DNA from: DASWTL01 sp966250385
Lineage (GTDB): Bacteria > Bacteroidota > Bacteroidia > Sphingobacteriales > Sphingobacteriaceae
Direction: 5' to 3'
DNA length: 64,000 bases
Assembly (NCBI GenBank): GCA_966250385.1
Contig: CBINHC010000011.1
Coordinates: 1 to 64,000, forward strand
Part shown: piece after piece, positions 52,017-61,373 of the stretch
How the letters are laid out: each line of letters opens with the position of its first letter
Position numbering within the stretch: the first letter of the stretch is position 1
Notes under the pieces: generated by a model
Told to the model about the DNA's origin: nothing
Seen by the model: only the letters and a program-made list of their open reading frames with translations
The model's database searches: none
Translations under genes and position numbers: made by a program

Positions 52017-52226
52017 ATGGAAACTTTAAAGTTTAAGACGAATATCAAATGCGATGCCTGCGTGGCAAAAGTGACCCCGGGCCTGAATGAAACCGTGGGG
52101 GAGGGAAACTGGAAAGTCGACCTGCAGGATCCGGAGCGGACCCTGACGATTGAATCTGAAAATCCCCGGGAGGAGCAGGTCATCGCAAGCCTCCGGCAGG
52201 CTGGGTATACCGCGGAAAAAGCGTAG
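52017..52226 (+). CDS. HMA-domain metallochaperone
   Basis: 69 residues with the heavy-metal-associated fold: LKFKTNIKCDACVAKVTPGL (CxxC = CDAC, residues 12-15), then the beta strands WKVDLQDPERTLTIES and the helix EEQVIASLRQAGY. It binds a soft metal ion, probably Cu(I), and delivers it to the pump encoded just upstream. Confidence 0.88.
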   Translation: METLKFKTNIKCDACVAKVTPGLNETVGEGNWKVDLQDPERTLTIESENPREEQVIASLRQAGYTAEKA

Positions 52227-52350
52227 CCTGGTTTAGTTGTCTTCCGGTGCCGGGGCTCTGGTAGCAGCTCCGGCATGGGTAAGGCGGGAAAATACTACAG
52301 AATTTTATAGTTTTATGCAGATTATATAAAGGTTGTTCTTTTAAACCCTT

Positions 52351-52358
52351 TATCTTTG
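52351..52358 (+). promoter_or_regulatory. Candidate -7 box (TATCTTTG) of the HYC_CC_PP gene
   Basis: Exact TAnnTTTG match, with a TTG at 52333 about 15 nt upstream. It ends 6 nt before the GTG at 52365, so the message is almost leaderless. Confidence 0.45.
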
Positions 52359-52364
52359 ACCGTT

Positions 52365-52754
52365 GTGAAAAAGTTCCTCATTTCCATATTCGCCGTTTTC
52401 TACCTGGGCGTAGCCAGTGGGGCAACCGTGCATTTCCATTATTGCATGGGGGAACTTTTAAGCTGGGGCCTGACCAAGTCCGAGGCGCGTCAGTGCAGCA
52501 ACTGCGGGATGGAGAAATCCGATGCGAAGAAATGCTGCAAGGATGAACAGAAGCAGCTGAAAGTTGAAAAGGCGCAGAAAGCCCAAAACAACTTCCAGTT
52601 TGCCAAGCTGGTCTTCCCGGTATTCTCACCACGGCCTGCCGAACCGGCTGCTTTCGTGCTTCCTGCCTCGTATGCCGCACATCCTTTCGGTCATGCTCCG
52701 CCGCGATCTTCAAAAGGGCCGGTATTCCTGCAGAACCGCAATTTCAGAATTTAA
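52365..52754 (+). CDS. HYC_CC_PP family protein
   Basis: 129 residues from the GTG at 52365. A signal peptide (MKKFLISIFAVFYLGVASGA) is followed by the HFHYCMGEL motif, CSNCGMEKSDAKKCCKDEQK and a proline-rich end with APPRSS, which give the family its name. Members are restricted to Bacteroidota and often lie with copper genes. The His/Cys/Met clusters suggest metal binding in the periplasm or outer membrane. The role is inferred from the surrounding metal genes. Confidence 0.82.
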   Translation: MKKFLISIFAVFYLGVASGATVHFHYCMGELLSWGLTKSEARQCSNCGMEKSDAKKCCKDEQKQLKVEKAQKAQNNFQFAKLVFPVFSPRPAEPAAFVLPASYAAHPFGHAPPRSSKGPVFLQNRNFRI

Positions 52755-52909
52755 GAGTCTTCAGTCAGCTGGATACTTCGTATCCTGCCGGGCATTCCCA
52801 CGCCCATGTCCGCCGTATTCCCTGAACCTTTGAGTCGCATCTGACTGACAGATGTCCGCGGGATCCGGAACCTCTATATGACTATTAAAAATCTTCGAAC
52901 CATTAAGCG

Positions 52910-54211
52910 ATGATTGAGAGCTTAATTACATTTTCATTAAGGAACCGGTTCCTGGTCCTGATCATAGCTGCCGTTCTGTTTGCCTGGGGGATCTTTTCCG
53001 TCCGGACCAATAAGATCGACGCGATTCCGGATCTCTCAGAGAACCAGGTGATCGTTTTTACCGAATGGATGGGCAGGAGCCCGCAGATCATTGAAGACCA
53101 GGTTACCTATCCGCTGGTCACCAACCTCCAGGGAATTCCGAAAGTAAAATATGTGCGGGCGAATTCCATGTTCGGCATGAGCTTCGTCTACGTCATCTTT
53201 GAAGATGATGTGGATGTTTACTGGGCACGCTCGCGCGTACTGGAGCGCTTAAGTTCCCTGGGGAGTGTGCTCCCGGAAGGCGTCACTCCATCAATGGGAC
53301 CGGACGGAACCGGGGTGGGCCATGTCCTGTGGTATACCCTGGATGCACCGGGTATGGACCTGGGGGAACAACGGGCCATTCAGGACTGGTATATCCGCTT
53401 CGCCCTGCAGAATGTGCCGGGCGTGAGTGAGATCGCCTCGTTCGGCGGTTTTCAGAAGCAGTACCAGATCAGTATCGATCCGAACAAACTGACTTATTAC
53501 AACCTCACGGTCCCGGATATTACCCGGGCCATCAACGCAAACAACAATGAAGCCGGCGGCCGGAAATTCGAAATGAGCGGGATCGGTTATATCATCAAGA
53601 CGACCGGCTACCTCCAGTCCATCGAACAGATCGAGAATATGGCCGTGGCCACGCGGAACTCGATCCCGGTCAGGGTCCGGGACCTGGCAACCGTGCAGAT
53701 GGCCGGGGAAAGCCGCCTGGGCATCTTTGACTATAACGGAAACGGTGAAGTGGTCGGCGGCATCGCCGTATTGCGCTATGGCGAGAATGCGGATGAAGTG
53801 ATCGCCCGCCTGAAATCCAAGATGATCGAAGTCTCCAAAGGCCTGCCTCAAGGCATCAAGTTCAATATCGTATATGACCGGGGAGAACTGATCGAAGAGT
53901 CCATCTCATCCATCAGGACGACGCTGATCGAGGAGATGATCGTGGTGTCACTGATTGTTATCGCATTTCTGTTTCACTGGCGGAGTGCCGTCAGTATCCT
54001 CATCCAGATCCCGATCACCATTGCCGCCAGCTTTATCCTGCTGAATGCGTTCGATATTTCTTCGAATATCATGTCGCTGACAGGAATAGCCCTGGCCATC
54101 GGGGTCATCGTTGACAACGGAATTATCATGGCTGAAAACGCATATAAGAATCTCGCCGTCCGTCAGGCCGAGCTCAACGGGCAACAGGGAAAAGGAGGTA
54201 CACATGTTTAA
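52910..54211 (+). CDS. cusA: CusA/CzcA-type RND pump, N-terminal half
   Basis: 433 residues. Typical CusA N-terminus (MIESLITFSLRNRFLVLIIA), then TNKIDAIPDLSENQVIVFTE, SFVYVIFEDDVDVYWARSRV, and three central helices up to GIALAIGVIVDNGIIMAENA. The protein stops just after helix 4 (NAYKNLAVRQAELNGQQ). The missing half is in the next frame, whose start overlaps by 8 bp. Two separate polypeptides, each about half of a ~1040-residue pump, are therefore expected. Confidence 0.87.
   Translation: MIESLITFSLRNRFLVLIIAAVLFAWGIFSVRTNKIDAIPDLSENQVIVFTEWMGRSPQIIEDQVTYPLVTNLQGIPKVKYVRANSMFGMSFVYVIFEDDVDVYWARSRVLERLSSLGSVLPEGVTPSMGPDGTGVGHVLWYTLDAPGMDLGEQRAIQDWYIRFALQNVPGVSEIASFGGFQKQYQISIDPNKLTYYNLTVPDITRAINANNNEAGGRKFEMSGIGYIIKTTGYLQSIEQIENMAVATRNSIPVRVRDLATVQMAGESRLGIFDYNGNGEVVGGIAVLRYGENADEVIARLKSKMIEVSKGLPQGIKFNIVYDRGELIEESISSIRTTLIEEMIVVSLIVIAFLFHWRSAVSILIQIPITIAASFILLNAFDISSNIMSLTGIALAIGVIVDNGIIMAENAYKNLAVRQAELNGQQGKGGTHV
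54191..54199 (+). promoter_or_regulatory. Shine-Dalgarno sequence of the second CusA half (AAAGGAGGT)
   Basis: A perfect AAAGGAGGT inside the 3' end of the first half, 4 nt before the ATG at 54204. It decides that start and argues that the second cistron is meant to be translated on its own. Confidence 0.8.
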
Positions 54212-56147
54212 TCTCAGAAAAAGGTTTTCGCGGGGCCGGAAGAAGGACTACGTGGAGCTGAGCCGGGAAGAACGGCTGGACATCATCGAGAAATCCTCCA
54301 GGCAGGTTTCCCGGGGGGTATTCTACTCAACCGTTATTATCATCGCTTCGTTCCTTCCCGTATTCCTGTTGACCGGCCAGGAAGGAAAGTTGTTTCATCC
54401 GCTGGCTTATACCAAGACGTTCATCCTGATCATTGATGCCGTGCTGGTCGTCACGCTGGCCCCGGTCATCATCTCCTTCTTTATGAAAGGCAGGTTCAGA
54501 TCCGACCATGAAAATCCGCTGAACAGGGGATTGGAGCGGTTCTATGAACCGCTGATCCGGAAGTGCATCGAGTGGCGGAAAACGACGCTGGCGGTCAATA
54601 TCCTTGCCCTGCTGGTCAGTATCCCGTTACTGATGAGTATGGGCCGCGAGTTCATGCCGCCGCTGGACGAGCAATCCATCCTGTTTATGCCGGTGACGCT
54701 GCCGGACGTTTCAAACGAGGAGGCCAAACGGATCCTGCAGGTGCAGGATAAGATCATCAAAAGCGTTCCCGAAGTGGACCATGTCCTGGGTAAGGCCGGC
54801 CGGGCCAGTACGGCAACGGATAATTCGCCTATCAGTATGATCGAGACGATCATCATGCTGAAGCCCCGCAGTGAGTGGCGTCCGGGCATTACCAAGAAGG
54901 AAATTATCAATGAGCTGGATTCAAAACTACAGATTCCGGGAGTGGTCAACGGCTGGACCCAGCCGATCATTAACCGGATCAACATGCTGGCCACGGGCAT
55001 CCGGACGGATGTGGGCGTCAAGGTCTACGGGCAGGATCTCCGGCAGATCGACCAGGTATCCCAGCGCGTCCATAACCTGCTGAAGAACGTAGAAGGCGTC
55101 AAGGACCTGTATGTAGAACCCGTGACAGGCGGCAAGTACCTGGAGATCGATATCAAACGGGACCAGCTTGCCCGTTACGGCCTGACCGTCGATGACGTCA
55201 ATTCAACCGTCGAGACCGCCCTGGGGGGAGCACCTTTTGCCAGTACCATTGAAGGACGCCGCCGGTTCAGTATCCAGCTCCGGCTGGCGCAGGAATACCG
55301 GAACAGCCTGGAGCGGCTGAAAAGGATTCCGCTGGTGTCTCCGGACGCCGGGACCGTCCCGTTGTCTGCGGTTGCCGGGATCCGGTTCGTGGACGGGCCG
55401 CCGATGATCGCCTCTGAAAACGCGATCCTCCGGGGGGCCGTGATGTTTAACGTCCGCGACCGGGACCTGGGTACGACCGTCGAGGCCGCCATCGAAAAAC
55501 TGAACGGCGAACTGGACCTTCCAAAAGGTTCCTTTATCGAATGGAGCGGCCAGTATGAGAACCTGATCAGCGGGCAAAAAACGCTCATGTACATCCTTCC
55601 GATCGTACTGGCGATCATTTTTGTCTCTTTGTACCTGGCGTTCAAGTCGCTACGGGAGGCCTTCCTGAGCCTGGTGACCATCCCGTTCGCGCTGATCGGC
55701 GGCGCGTACCTGGTTTATTTCTGGGGTGTGAACCTCTCCGTTGCCGTGGCTGTCGGGTTCATCGCCCTGTTCGGGATCGCCGTGGAAACGGGAGTGGTGA
55801 TGGTGATCTATCTGAATGATGCCATGAAGCAGCTGGTCCGGTTACGGGGGAATTCCAGTGAGACGATCTCCCGGGAGGAGCTGCGCGAATTCGTGATCGC
55901 CGGCGCCGCCAAACGGCTGCGGCCCAAGATCATGACGGTATGTGTGGCGCTTTTCGGCCTCATACCGGTACTGTGGTCAACCGGTGTCGGCAGTGATGTG
56001 ATGCAGCCGATCGTGCTGCCCATGATCGGAGGGGTTCTGACCTCTTCGACGCACATCCTGCTGGTAACCCCGCTGATCTTTTTGATGACAAAAGAATATG
56101 AACTGAGGAAGTTCGGAAAGATGGAGGTGTACGATGCTGAACATTAA
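54204..56147 (+). CDS. cusA: CusA/CzcA-type RND pump, C-terminal half
   Basis: 647 residues. It starts with a basic leader (MFNLRKRFSRGRKKDYVELS) and joins the family at RLDIIEKSSRQVSRGVFYST and FLPVFLLTGQEGKLFHPLAY. The second periplasmic part includes INMLATGIRTDVGVKVYGQD, characteristic of heavy-metal RND pumps. The last helices end at GSDVMQPIVLPMIGGV. The ATG at 54204 follows a perfect SD. It overlaps the next gene by 14 bp. With the first half it would form the inner-membrane pump. Confidence 0.87.
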   Translation: MFNLRKRFSRGRKKDYVELSREERLDIIEKSSRQVSRGVFYSTVIIIASFLPVFLLTGQEGKLFHPLAYTKTFILIIDAVLVVTLAPVIISFFMKGRFRSDHENPLNRGLERFYEPLIRKCIEWRKTTLAVNILALLVSIPLLMSMGREFMPPLDEQSILFMPVTLPDVSNEEAKRILQVQDKIIKSVPEVDHVLGKAGRASTATDNSPISMIETIIMLKPRSEWRPGITKKEIINELDSKLQIPGVVNGWTQPIINRINMLATGIRTDVGVKVYGQDLRQIDQVSQRVHNLLKNVEGVKDLYVEPVTGGKYLEIDIKRDQLARYGLTVDDVNSTVETALGGAPFASTIEGRRRFSIQLRLAQEYRNSLERLKRIPLVSPDAGTVPLSAVAGIRFVDGPPMIASENAILRGAVMFNVRDRDLGTTVEAAIEKLNGELDLPKGSFIEWSGQYENLISGQKTLMYILPIVLAIIFVSLYLAFKSLREAFLSLVTIPFALIGGAYLVYFWGVNLSVAVAVGFIALFGIAVETGVVMVIYLNDAMKQLVRLRGNSSETISREELREFVIAGAAKRLRPKIMTVCVALFGLIPVLWSTGVGSDVMQPIVLPMIGGVLTSSTHILLVTPLIFLMTKEYELRKFGKMEVYDAEH

Positions 56148-57387
56148 AAGATATTTATGGATCGGGGGATTTTTCTGTTCTGCTGTCCTTCCGGCATCCG
56201 GGCAGCAAAAGCTGACGCTGCAGCAGGTCCTGAAACAAATTGAGGAGCATAACCCGGCCCTTCAAGCCTATGAGAGCCGTATCGGGGGTAAGGAGGCCAG
56301 GGTGGAAGGCGCCGGCGCCTGGATGGCGCCCATGGTCGGGGCCGGCACCTATATGACCCCCTATCCCGGTTCGGAGGTCATGAGTGACGCAGAAAAAGGC
56401 GCCTGGATGTTCTCCGCCGAGCAGGACATCCCCAATCCGGCGAAGGTCAGGGCGAGGACTGAGTTTCTGAAAGCCCAGGCCTCGATCGACCGCTATGCAC
56501 GCGGCGCATCGGCCAACGAGTTGAAATCGGCCGGAAAGGAGCTGTATTATGGTCTCCTGGTGGCCTACCGGAAGCTCCGGTACCAGAAAGAGAACCTGCA
56601 GATCATGGGCACCATGAAGAAGCTGGCCGAGATCCGCTACCCTTATAACCAGGGTGCGCTCGGCAGCGTGTTCAAGGCTGAAGGCCGGAGCTATGAGGCG
56701 GAGAACATGATCCTGATGACCGAAAGCGAGATCGCCTCCGCGAAGATCGCCCTGAATGCCCTGATGGACCGGCCTTACGGCGCCGCCCTGGAGATCGACA
56801 CGGCGACGACCGTCGGCTTCGAGCCGGTGGCGCAGCTGGATTCGGCCTACCTGGCATCGGTCCGCAGTGATATCCTGCAGATGGATCAGTCCATTCGCGC
56901 CATGCGGCTGGGCAGGGACCGGATGCGCCAGGAAGCCAAACCTGATTTCAGGATCCGGTATGAACACATGTCCAACCGCTCGCCTCTTATGCCGAAACAA
57001 TACACCCTGATGGGCATGGTCTCGATTCCGATTGCGCCATGGTCCTCCAGAATGTACCGTTCGGAAGTCAAGTCCATGGACTTTGAGTTACAGGGAATGC
57101 GGCAGGAGCGGGAGGCCATGCTCGTGAAAATGACCGGTATGACCCGGTCCATGGAAACTGAGCTTGTGACGATGGAAAAGCAGCTGAAAAACTATGAAGA
57201 TAAGATCCTGCCATCCCTCGGTAAGAATCTGAAGGTGACCATGTTGTCCTACCAGGAAAACAAGGCGGAGCTGCCGGCGGTGATCGACAGCTGGGAAACG
57301 GTAAATATGGCGCAGATGAACTATCTGGATCAGTTGAAGCGCTTCTATAAAATGATCGTAGAATATGAAAGAGCAGTTCAGAAATAA
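56134..57387 (+). CDS. TolC-family outer-membrane channel (CusC-like)
   Basis: 417 residues. The signal peptide ends at ASGQQ; then LTLQQVLKQIEEHNPALQAY, the family start. Long amphipathic helices alternate with two strand pairs (PNPAKVRARTEFLKAQASID, RIRYEHMSNRSPLMPKQYTL). It supplies the outer-membrane duct for the RND pump. It overlaps the pump by 14 bp and the first adaptor gene by 23 bp, so the genes are one unit. Confidence 0.9.
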   Translation: MLNIKRYLWIGGFFCSAVLPASGQQKLTLQQVLKQIEEHNPALQAYESRIGGKEARVEGAGAWMAPMVGAGTYMTPYPGSEVMSDAEKGAWMFSAEQDIPNPAKVRARTEFLKAQASIDRYARGASANELKSAGKELYYGLLVAYRKLRYQKENLQIMGTMKKLAEIRYPYNQGALGSVFKAEGRSYEAENMILMTESEIASAKIALNALMDRPYGAALEIDTATTVGFEPVAQLDSAYLASVRSDILQMDQSIRAMRLGRDRMRQEAKPDFRIRYEHMSNRSPLMPKQYTLMGMVSIPIAPWSSRMYRSEVKSMDFELQGMRQEREAMLVKMTGMTRSMETELVTMEKQLKNYEDKILPSLGKNLKVTMLSYQENKAELPAVIDSWETVNMAQMNYLDQLKRFYKMIVEYERAVQK

Positions 57388-58714
57388 GCTGGTTGTGGTC
57401 CTGTGGTCAGTGTTGCTGCTGGCCGCATGCACCACCGGGGAAAAGCATGCTCTGCATCAGGCTGCGCGCTATACCTGCCCGATGCATCCGCAGATCGTGG
57501 CTGAAGAACCCGGCACCTGTCCGATCTGCAAAATGGACCTGGTCCCGGTAGACCAGGGGCCTGGACATGAGGGGGCTGATGACAGCCTGGCCCGCCTGGT
57601 AAAGCCGACCAACTCAGTGGTGATCTCCGGGATCCGGACCGTCAAACCGTCCCGGGGAAGCCGGTTCGGAGAACTTACCTTCAAAGGGGTGATCAACTAT
57701 GATCCGGACCGGGTTAACAGTGTATCCGCACGTGTTCCCGGGAGGATTGAACGGCTGTACGTCAGCTATAACTTTGAGCGGGTCCGTAAAGGCCAGAAGC
57801 TCATGGAGATTTATAGTCCGGACCTGGCAGCAGCCCAGTCGGAGCTGTTGTTCCTGCACACCAACGGTGACACCAGGCTGGCTGATGCAGCCCGGCGCAG
57901 GCTTCTCCTCCTGGGTATGACCGATAGCCAGATCGGCCGGATCCTGCGTACGGGCCAGGTAGACTACCGGGTAACCCTATACAGCCCGTATTCAGGTTAC
58001 CTGAGTGAGGAAGCCGGTAATCCGGAGGGGCCGCCAACCGGATCAGCACCAGCAGGGGGAACGGTGATCAGCGGTTCTTCGGGATCGGGTTCCATGGGTG
58101 GCGGTTCGATGGACGGCATGTCTGCCGGTCCAGTTGCCCGGACTGCTGCACCGGAACCGCCGGTCAGCACCGGAACGCCCCTGGCCATCCGGGAAGGCCA
58201 GTATATTTCCGCCGGACAGAAGCTGTTCACCCTGGTGGATCCGGGAGCCGTCCGGGCCGAGTTTTTTGTGAATCCGGAAGAGCTGGACCAGTTCCACCGG
58301 GGAACGCCGGTTCATATCTCAGCCGCGGACATACCGGGTCTGGCTGCTGATACCAGGGTCAGCCTGATTCAGCCGTATTACGGTCAGGGTACCAGCTTTT
58401 CCATGGTCCGAGCGGTAATCAGCAATGCGGCCGGGAAGTGGAAGATCGGTCAGCTGATCAGCATAAGGAAAGATACCGGAAAACAGGATGGAACCTGGCT
58501 GCCCCGTACAGCCGTGCTTCGGACCGGAAGCCGGTATGTCGCCTTTGTCCGGAAACCTTTTGGTTTCGTGCCGGTCCATGTGCGGGTAAACCGCGTTCTG
58601 GGCGACTGGGCTGATATCGGAACCAGCCTTCCTGCGGAAACCGCTGTCGCGGAAAACGCGTGGTTCCTGGTGGATTCCGAAAGTTTTGTAAAAGTTGACA
58701 GTCTAAAGCAATGA
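57365..58714 (+). CDS. CusB-like adaptor with heavy-metal-binding domain (first copy)
   Basis: 449 residues. Lipoprotein signal (VVVLWSVLLLAAC), then a heavy-metal-binding domain YTCPMHPQIVAEEPGTCPIC, KMDLVP (about 36-60), followed by the adaptor body (PGRIERLYVSYNFERVRKGQ, LMEIYSPDLAAAQSELLFLH). An unusual Gly/Ser-rich insertion (SGSSGSGSMGGGSMDGMSAG) lies in the middle. It links pump and channel and may load metal. The next gene overlaps by 4 bp (ATGA). Confidence 0.88.
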   Translation: MKEQFRNKLVVVLWSVLLLAACTTGEKHALHQAARYTCPMHPQIVAEEPGTCPICKMDLVPVDQGPGHEGADDSLARLVKPTNSVVISGIRTVKPSRGSRFGELTFKGVINYDPDRVNSVSARVPGRIERLYVSYNFERVRKGQKLMEIYSPDLAAAQSELLFLHTNGDTRLADAARRRLLLLGMTDSQIGRILRTGQVDYRVTLYSPYSGYLSEEAGNPEGPPTGSAPAGGTVISGSSGSGSMGGGSMDGMSAGPVARTAAPEPPVSTGTPLAIREGQYISAGQKLFTLVDPGAVRAEFFVNPEELDQFHRGTPVHISAADIPGLAADTRVSLIQPYYGQGTSFSMVRAVISNAAGKWKIGQLISIRKDTGKQDGTWLPRTAVLRTGSRYVAFVRKPFGFVPVHVRVNRVLGDWADIGTSLPAETAVAENAWFLVDSESFVKVDSLKQ

Positions 58715-59907
58715 GATCAGATATTCTAAAAATGGCGGGCCTGTTCCTGTGGATGATCATCCTGGTCGGTTGCGCGCGCGAACAGAAAAATCAGGCAGCC
58801 TCCGCGGATAAGTATACCTGCCCGATGCACCCGCAGGTCGTTTCGGAGGTTCCGGGAACTTGTCCCGTCTGCGGGATGGACCTGGTACCGATGAATGACC
58901 AGGGCGGCAAGAGCGAGCTGATGCTCAGTGACCGGCAGGCTCAGCTGGCGAACCTAAAAACCATGAAAGTGGCAGGGGCCAGCTTTTCGTCGTCCACCGT
59001 GCTGAATGGGAGACTCCTGGCCGATCCTGAGCAGACCGAAGTGATCTCCAGCCGGTTTGCCGGCCGGATAGCACGGCTGTATGTCAGGGAGACCGGCCGC
59101 CAGCTGCGTGCGGGCGAACCGCTCTTCCAGATCTACAGCGAGGAACTTCAGACCCTGCAGCAGGAATACCTGCTGCAACAGCAGTCGGTCAAGGCGTTTC
59201 CGGATGAAAAAGTTTACCGGCAACTGCTGAAGGCAGCCGGCGATAAGCTGAAACTCTACGGTTATTCAGCGGCCAGGCTCGCTGCGCTGTCAGCATCCGG
59301 CAAAACGTCACCGCTCATCACCGTCCACGCCCAGAGGGGCGGGATTGTAAGAGAAGTGAACGTGACGGAGGGCGGCTATGTCAGTGAGGGATCGCCGGTG
59401 CTGCGCCTGGAAAACTTAAGCGCTCTGTGGGTAGAAGCGGATGTTTATCCTTCCGAGGCCGGTCGGCTTCGCCAGGGCATGCCCGTGAAAGTGCATGTGA
59501 GTGGTCAGCCGGAAGAGCTGAATGCCCGGATCAGTTATATTGCACCGCAGATCAGCGCCGGCTCTCAGATTCTGAAGATCCGGGGTACCATCACCAATCC
59601 GGACGGTAAACTTCAGCCCGGCATGCAGGCCAGTGTTTTACTTCCGTCAGCCGCCGGGAAGCATGCTGTCCGTCTGCCGCTGGATGCAGTGATCCGGAAA
59701 GAGGATGGCGCCCATGTCTGGGTCCGTTCGGCAGTCCACACGTACTCGCCCAGAGCAATCACAACCGGTCCGGAAGATGCCGACCACATCGTGGTAACCA
59801 GCGGGCTGCGGGACGGGGACGAAGTGGTTGTTTCAGGAGGATATCTCCTTTACAGTGAATTCGTTCTCAAGAAAGGCATGGACCCGATGGCCGTTCACAA
59901 TCATTAG
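58711..59907 (+). CDS. CusB-like adaptor with heavy-metal-binding domain (second copy)
   Basis: 398 residues with a lipoprotein signal (LFLWMIILVGC), heavy-metal-binding domain YTCPMHPQVVSEVPGTCPVC, GMDLVPM, and an adaptor body (SRFAGRIARLYVRETGRQLR, IYSEELQTLQQEYLLQQ). It is a diverged tandem copy of the preceding gene without the Gly/Ser insertion. Overlap of 4 bp shows co-translation. Two adaptors for one pump may allow mixed hexamers. Confidence 0.88.
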   Translation: MRSDILKMAGLFLWMIILVGCAREQKNQAASADKYTCPMHPQVVSEVPGTCPVCGMDLVPMNDQGGKSELMLSDRQAQLANLKTMKVAGASFSSSTVLNGRLLADPEQTEVISSRFAGRIARLYVRETGRQLRAGEPLFQIYSEELQTLQQEYLLQQQSVKAFPDEKVYRQLLKAAGDKLKLYGYSAARLAALSASGKTSPLITVHAQRGGIVREVNVTEGGYVSEGSPVLRLENLSALWVEADVYPSEAGRLRQGMPVKVHVSGQPEELNARISYIAPQISAGSQILKIRGTITNPDGKLQPGMQASVLLPSAAGKHAVRLPLDAVIRKEDGAHVWVRSAVHTYSPRAITTGPEDADHIVVTSGLRDGDEVVVSGGYLLYSEFVLKKGMDPMAVHNH

Positions 59908-59956
59908 CACCTTCTAACTATCATTCCTATATTCACCAAATCAATAAACCAAACAA

Positions 59957-60517
59957 ATGAAAACTAGACAGATCCTAAGAAACGCATGTGCAGGAACCAT
60001 GGTCATCGCCGTGCTGGCAGTGACCGCATGTTCGTCAGATCAGAAAAAGCAAGTCGGCGCGGATGCACATGGCCATGACGGTTCCGTTCATGCAGAAGCA
60101 GCCAAAGCAGTTCCGGTATCGCTTGAAGATCAAAAAGCGCAGACCGTTTACCAGCATTATATTCACCTGAAGAATGCCCTGGTCAGCGGCGACGCCAAAG
60201 AGGCCCAGGCAGGTGCGGCCGCACTGCAGGCTGCCTTCACCGATGCTGGCAATACCCAAGGAGCGGACCTGGCGGGGAAAGTGGCGAGTCTTGCCGAGGT
60301 TAAAGCCCAGCGCTCAAACTTTGAAGCCCTGACCGCTGAAGCCGAGGAAGTGATCCGCGGCTCAAAAGTAAAATCCGGTACCATTTACAAACAGTACTGC
60401 CCGATGGCCAATAACAGCGACGGCGGATACTGGTTGTCCGGCGAACCGGAGATTAAGAACCCGTATTTCGGCGATGAAATGCTGGAGTGCGGCGAGGTAA
60501 AAGAGCAGATCAAATAG
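59957..60517 (+). CDS. DUF3347 lipoprotein, probable copper-binding partner
   Basis: 186 residues. Lipoprotein signal (GTMVIAVLAVTAC), a His-rich stretch (HGHDGSVHAE), a four-helix part (YQHYIHLKNALVSGDAKEAQ) and the signature IYKQYCPMANNSDGGYWLSG, EPEIKNPYFGDEMLECGEV. The Cys, Met and His residues suggest binding of copper in the periplasm. It closes the metal island and is followed by a terminator. Confidence 0.87.
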   Translation: MKTRQILRNACAGTMVIAVLAVTACSSDQKKQVGADAHGHDGSVHAEAAKAVPVSLEDQKAQTVYQHYIHLKNALVSGDAKEAQAGAAALQAAFTDAGNTQGADLAGKVASLAEVKAQRSNFEALTAEAEEVIRGSKVKSGTIYKQYCPMANNSDGGYWLSGEPEIKNPYFGDEMLECGEVKEQIK

Positions 60518-60557
60518 ACCACTGGTCTCAACGACATTACTTCATGTCATTCAGTCA

Positions 60558-60600
60558 AACTTCCCAGCCGCGGTCAACGGCCGCCGTTGGGAAGTTATTT
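60558..60600 (+). terminator. Terminator of the copper-efflux genes
   Basis: AACTTCCCA pairs with TGGGAAGTT at a distance, with a second GC-rich hairpin between them, followed by ATTTC. About 40 bp past the DUF3347 stop. The T-run is short. Confidence 0.6.
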
Positions 60601-60802
60601 CAACGGTAGTCTGTTTCCAAAATCCGGGCATACAGCCATTAGTGGCATGTTCCTGGGGAAGTTCGTAAGCGTTTAGGGATATCCGGGTAGTTCCCAAAGT
60701 CATTGGCCAGCAACCATTTGCTAATGAAATCTTTTCTGTATAATTGTAATTGCACGAGCGTGTATAATTGCGAAGCGGGACCCAACCCATCCCCTGGAGG
60801 CT

Positions 60803-61108
60803 TTGATAACATTCGCTATCAAAGAGATTCTTAAATTGCTTGAAAAAGATGTCACTTCCAAAGTGGAAGAAAACTGTCCGGTATGGTTCCTCATCCTATT
60901 TTCTGTCTGGAGACTGGGCTTTGTAATTGGCCTGGCCACCGGTCAGCTGAGAATTGAGTTTGGGGGCTCCCAGGATCCGAGGGATAGCTCGGTGATCAGC
61001 ACCGATGGACCTTGGGTAATCAATAAAGGGGATCATGCCGTTGTATACTATTACCAGAATGAGGCGGTCCGGAAGGAAGAGGTACCAAGAGAACGGTTGG
61101 CAAACTAG
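60803..61108 (+). CDS. Small hypothetical membrane-linked protein
   Basis: 101 residues from a TTG. A short helix (FAIKEILKLLEKDVTSKVEE) is followed by a membrane helix (WFLILFSVWRLGFVIGLATG) and a polar part (FGGSQDPRDSSVISTDGPWV, KGDHAVVYYYQNEAVRKEEV). Protein-like, but there is no ATG, and the frame is open a little further upstream. No family recognised; it may be a fragment. The 61109-61373 gap after it shows no gene. Confidence 0.4.
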   Translation: MITFAIKEILKLLEKDVTSKVEENCPVWFLILFSVWRLGFVIGLATGQLRIEFGGSQDPRDSSVISTDGPWVINKGDHAVVYYYQNEAVRKEEVPRERLAN

Positions 61109-61373
61109 GCCCTGAACGTACTTGTGCCGGATGGTTTTCGTAAGTTTTCTGTACAGCTGAAAGAAAACCATCAAAAGAAAATTATTCGGGATTGATTTGG
61201 TTCAGCCAGTCTCAAATGATAAAAAACTGCCCGCCAGGGCCATGCTAATTGAAGACGGTCATTTTTACGAAGTGTCCTCGCACGGCAGTAAGCGTCGACT
61301 ATAGGCGAAGATAACCTGAATGGCCCGCTGATGACCACTCTGAGGTTTCATCCGGTACCTGAACTCAAAGATT

